From Hahella sp. HN01 (lineage in GTDB: Bacteria > Pseudomonadota > Gammaproteobacteria > Pseudomonadales > Oleiphilaceae), in NCBI RefSeq assembly GCF_018986435.1, contig NZ_JAHMIN010000017.1, forward strand, positions 31,092 to 95,091: a stretch of 64,000 nt of DNA, in the 5' to 3' direction. Each line of letters begins with the position of its first letter. Positions within the stretch are counted from its first letter, which is position 1. The notes beneath the pieces were generated by a model. That model had not been told where the DNA came from and searched no databases. It worked only from the letters and a program-made list of their open reading frames with translations. Made by a program: the position numbers and the translations under genes. Shown piece by piece: positions 62,676 through 64,000 of this stretch.

Positions 62676-63011
62676 ATGAGTGTGGACAACCCCTGTTTGT
62701 CCTGTGGCGCCTGTTGCGCCAGTTTTCGCGTGTCTTTTTATTGGGCTGAGGCGGATGCTGAGTCCGGCGGAGTAGTACCGCTGGAATTTACCGAGAAGCT
62801 GAATCCCTGGCGTAGTGTGATGGTCGGCACCAATCAGCCGCAGCCCCGTTGTCGCGCGTTATGCGGTGATATCGGCGGCTATACGACCTGCTCTATTTAT
62901 GAACAAAGGCCCACTCCCTGCCGGGAGTTCGAAGCCGGTTCAGAGGGCTGCCTGAAGGCCAGGGCGAAGCACGGCTTGCCTTTGGAATTTCCCGACTGGC
63001 GGGCCGCCTAA
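62676..63011 (+). CDS. YkgJ-family Cys-cluster protein
   Basis: This 111-residue protein has the family's metal-binding Cys: NPCLSCGACCASF at the N-terminus, then RCRAL and CSIYEQRPTPCREF. YkgJ proteins bind Zn or Fe-S and are uncharacterised. I use ATG 62676 with GGAG about 10 nt upstream, because the frame to 62652 adds an unsupported extension. It is divergent from the coiled-coil gene. Confidence 0.88.
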   Translation: MSVDNPCLSCGACCASFRVSFYWAEADAESGGVVPLEFTEKLNPWRSVMVGTNQPQPRCRALCGDIGGYTTCSIYEQRPTPCREFEAGSEGCLKARAKHGLPLEFPDWRAA

Positions 63012-63045
63012 CCCTGGCGGCCGCACATCGTTCTGGAATCGAGCC

Positions 63046-63588
63046 TTAGCGCAGTCGACCGGCGCAATCCGCGCACTCCCGCACCTGCACGCGTTTGGTG
63101 AATGCCGGCGGCGCGCCGCTGTGAAAGGCGTCGCTTTCACTCAGCCTCCGGTAGACGGCTACATCGTAGGTCAATGGGTATTGCTTGTCGGATGTCGCAT
63201 AGCTGGCGCAATCGCCATCGCTGCGAAAAATGCAAAACTCAAACTGATAGGCGCGCGGCCGCACCAGCTCTACCGTTTCCGTCGACAGACAAACCCGGTC
63301 GCTGTCGCTCAGGCTGCCAGTCACTGCATAGTTATTGCAGATTTCGGCGGTCCCGCCATACAGGTACTCCACACCGTCCGCCCCGACAAAACGGCTGATT
63401 TCGTTCACTTTGGCGAATATTAACTTTGAGCCCACGCCATTCGAAGATTTGGCGTGAAAGGTCACTACCGGCATATCCGGCGAATAGAAACGGTTCCGAT
63501 AGATATCGCCCCAGTCCGACTGAGGGCCCAATTGCGCAGAAGCCAGCGCGGGAAACAGCGCCAGCATTAAGGACAGCAGTATCTTCAT
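63046..63588 (-). CDS. Exported protein of unknown function
   Basis: This 180-residue protein has a signal peptide (KILLSLMLALFPALASAQ) and four or more Cys in the mature part (EICNNY, RVCLST, EFCIFRSDGDC, ECADC), suggesting a disulfide-rich fold. GGGGAG lies 8 nt before ATG 63588. No family is recognised. It is convergent with the YkgJ gene. Confidence 0.7.
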   Translation of the reverse strand: MKILLSLMLALFPALASAQLGPQSDWGDIYRNRFYSPDMPVVTFHAKSSNGVGSKLIFAKVNEISRFVGADGVEYLYGGTAEICNNYAVTGSLSDSDRVCLSTETVELVRPRAYQFEFCIFRSDGDCASYATSDKQYPLTYDVAVYRRLSESDAFHSGAPPAFTKRVQVRECADCAGRLR

Positions 63589-63736
63589 AACAGGTTCTCC
63601 CCGGGGATTACGATGATCAACTGAGGAAACCGGCCCGGACGCAAGGCCCAGAGCCTTAACCACGTCTGCCGTGGTTAGACTCCGGTGAAAGAAGAAAGTT
63701 CATTGAAAGCGAACAATTTATCGCGTTGATATCCTG

Positions 63737-64000
63737 TCAGGGAGTTTGGACGCCGCAGCCTTTCAGGATGATGCGAATGAGATTGTCCGCTGCGAAGTCG
63801 AAATCCTTGGAAGTCAGCTTTTTACGTCCCAACACGGCTTCAATCTGGGTGCTGAAGTCCGCGTAATGCTGAGTGGCGCTCCAAATCAGAAAAATCAGAT
63901 GCTCGGGGGAAATGGGATCAATTTTGCCCTGATCAATCCAGGACTGAATCACCGCTGATTTTTCCCTGACCCATTGGCGGTTATTGGATTTCAGGTATTT
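63737..64000 (-). CDS. TetR regulator C-terminus, RutR/YcdC-like (5' partial)
   Basis: The frame is open at the right window edge, and the visible 88 residues form the end of the ligand domain. HLIFLIWSATQHYADFSTQI and the ending DNLIRIILKGCGVQTP match the TetR_C YcdC/RutR group, which in E. coli senses uracil. The HTH lies outside the window, so DNA binding cannot be assessed. It is probably the regulator of a neighbouring pyrimidine, drug or aldehyde gene off the edge. Confidence 0.8.
   Translation of the reverse strand, partial: KYLKSNNRQWVREKSAVIQSWIDQGKIDPISPEHLIFLIWSATQHYADFSTQIEAVLGRKKLTSKDFDFAADNLIRIILKGCGVQTP

Noticed and set aside
62452..62679. 75-codon plus-strand frame upstream of the YkgJ gene
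   Set aside because: Non-ATG start without ribosome site, overlap with the YkgJ start, and no recognisable composition.

Overview
The window looks like a chromosomal stretch from a marine, polymer-degrading gammaproteobacterium. The gene set resembles Hahella and related Oceanospirillales; this placement is an inference from protein character, not a database result. Supporting traits are an E. coli-type cytochrome bd operon, a Vibrio-like TtpC/TonB2 system, secreted multidomain chitinases, an outer-membrane phospholipase A, and uniform, moderately GC-rich coding sequence. I see no phage, insertion sequence, CRISPR array, rRNA or tRNA.

Layout. 1-5.7 kb (+): myo-inositol catabolism (iolC fused to an aldolase domain, iolD, iolE, mmsA). 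5.9-13.1 kb: small hypothetical genes, an orphan ureidoglycine aminohydrolase-like bicupin, an mdaB-like reductase with a divergent LysR regulator, a secreted unknown, and a membrane protein coupled to a lone receiver domain. 13.1-18.6 kb: a sigma-54 activator divergent from a cytochrome bd operon (degenerate metallo-beta-lactamase-fold protein, cydP, cydA, cydB, cydX, ybgE), with a recognisable -24/-12 promoter and a dyad between them. 18.6-24.1 kb: a SUFU-domain protein and a two-gene chitinase operon (GH19 then GH18). 24.5-26.5 kb: a chemoreceptor.

26.6-43.7 kb (all -): a long locus that reads as one peptide-acquisition pathway across both membranes. In transcription order it encodes a TonB-dependent receptor, a DUF3450 protein, TtpC, ExbB, ExbD, TonB, a TPR protein, a periplasmic DUF885 metallopeptidase, OppA, OppB, OppC, OppD, OppF and an AraC-family regulator. 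44-50.9 kb: mixed genes, including a miniature histidyl-tRNA-synthetase-like protein preceded by a complete His-codon leader/attenuator, and next to it a degenerate 29-30 bp tandem repeat built from a REP-like palindrome. 50.4-52.9 kb: a cupin gene and an MFS exporter, each preceded by the same 20-bp operator, beside a MerR regulator. 53-64 kb: argS, a Do-type periplasmic protease, pldA, a YkgJ-family protein, several exported unknowns, and the end of a RutR/YcdC-like TetR regulator.

The strongest candidates for undescribed biology are: the His-attenuated mini-HisRS (48.4-49.23 kb); the sigma-54-controlled bd operon headed by a metal-site-free MBL protein (13.1-18.6 kb); the TBDR-TonB2-DUF885-Opp peptide-uptake supercluster; and the MerR operator pair.
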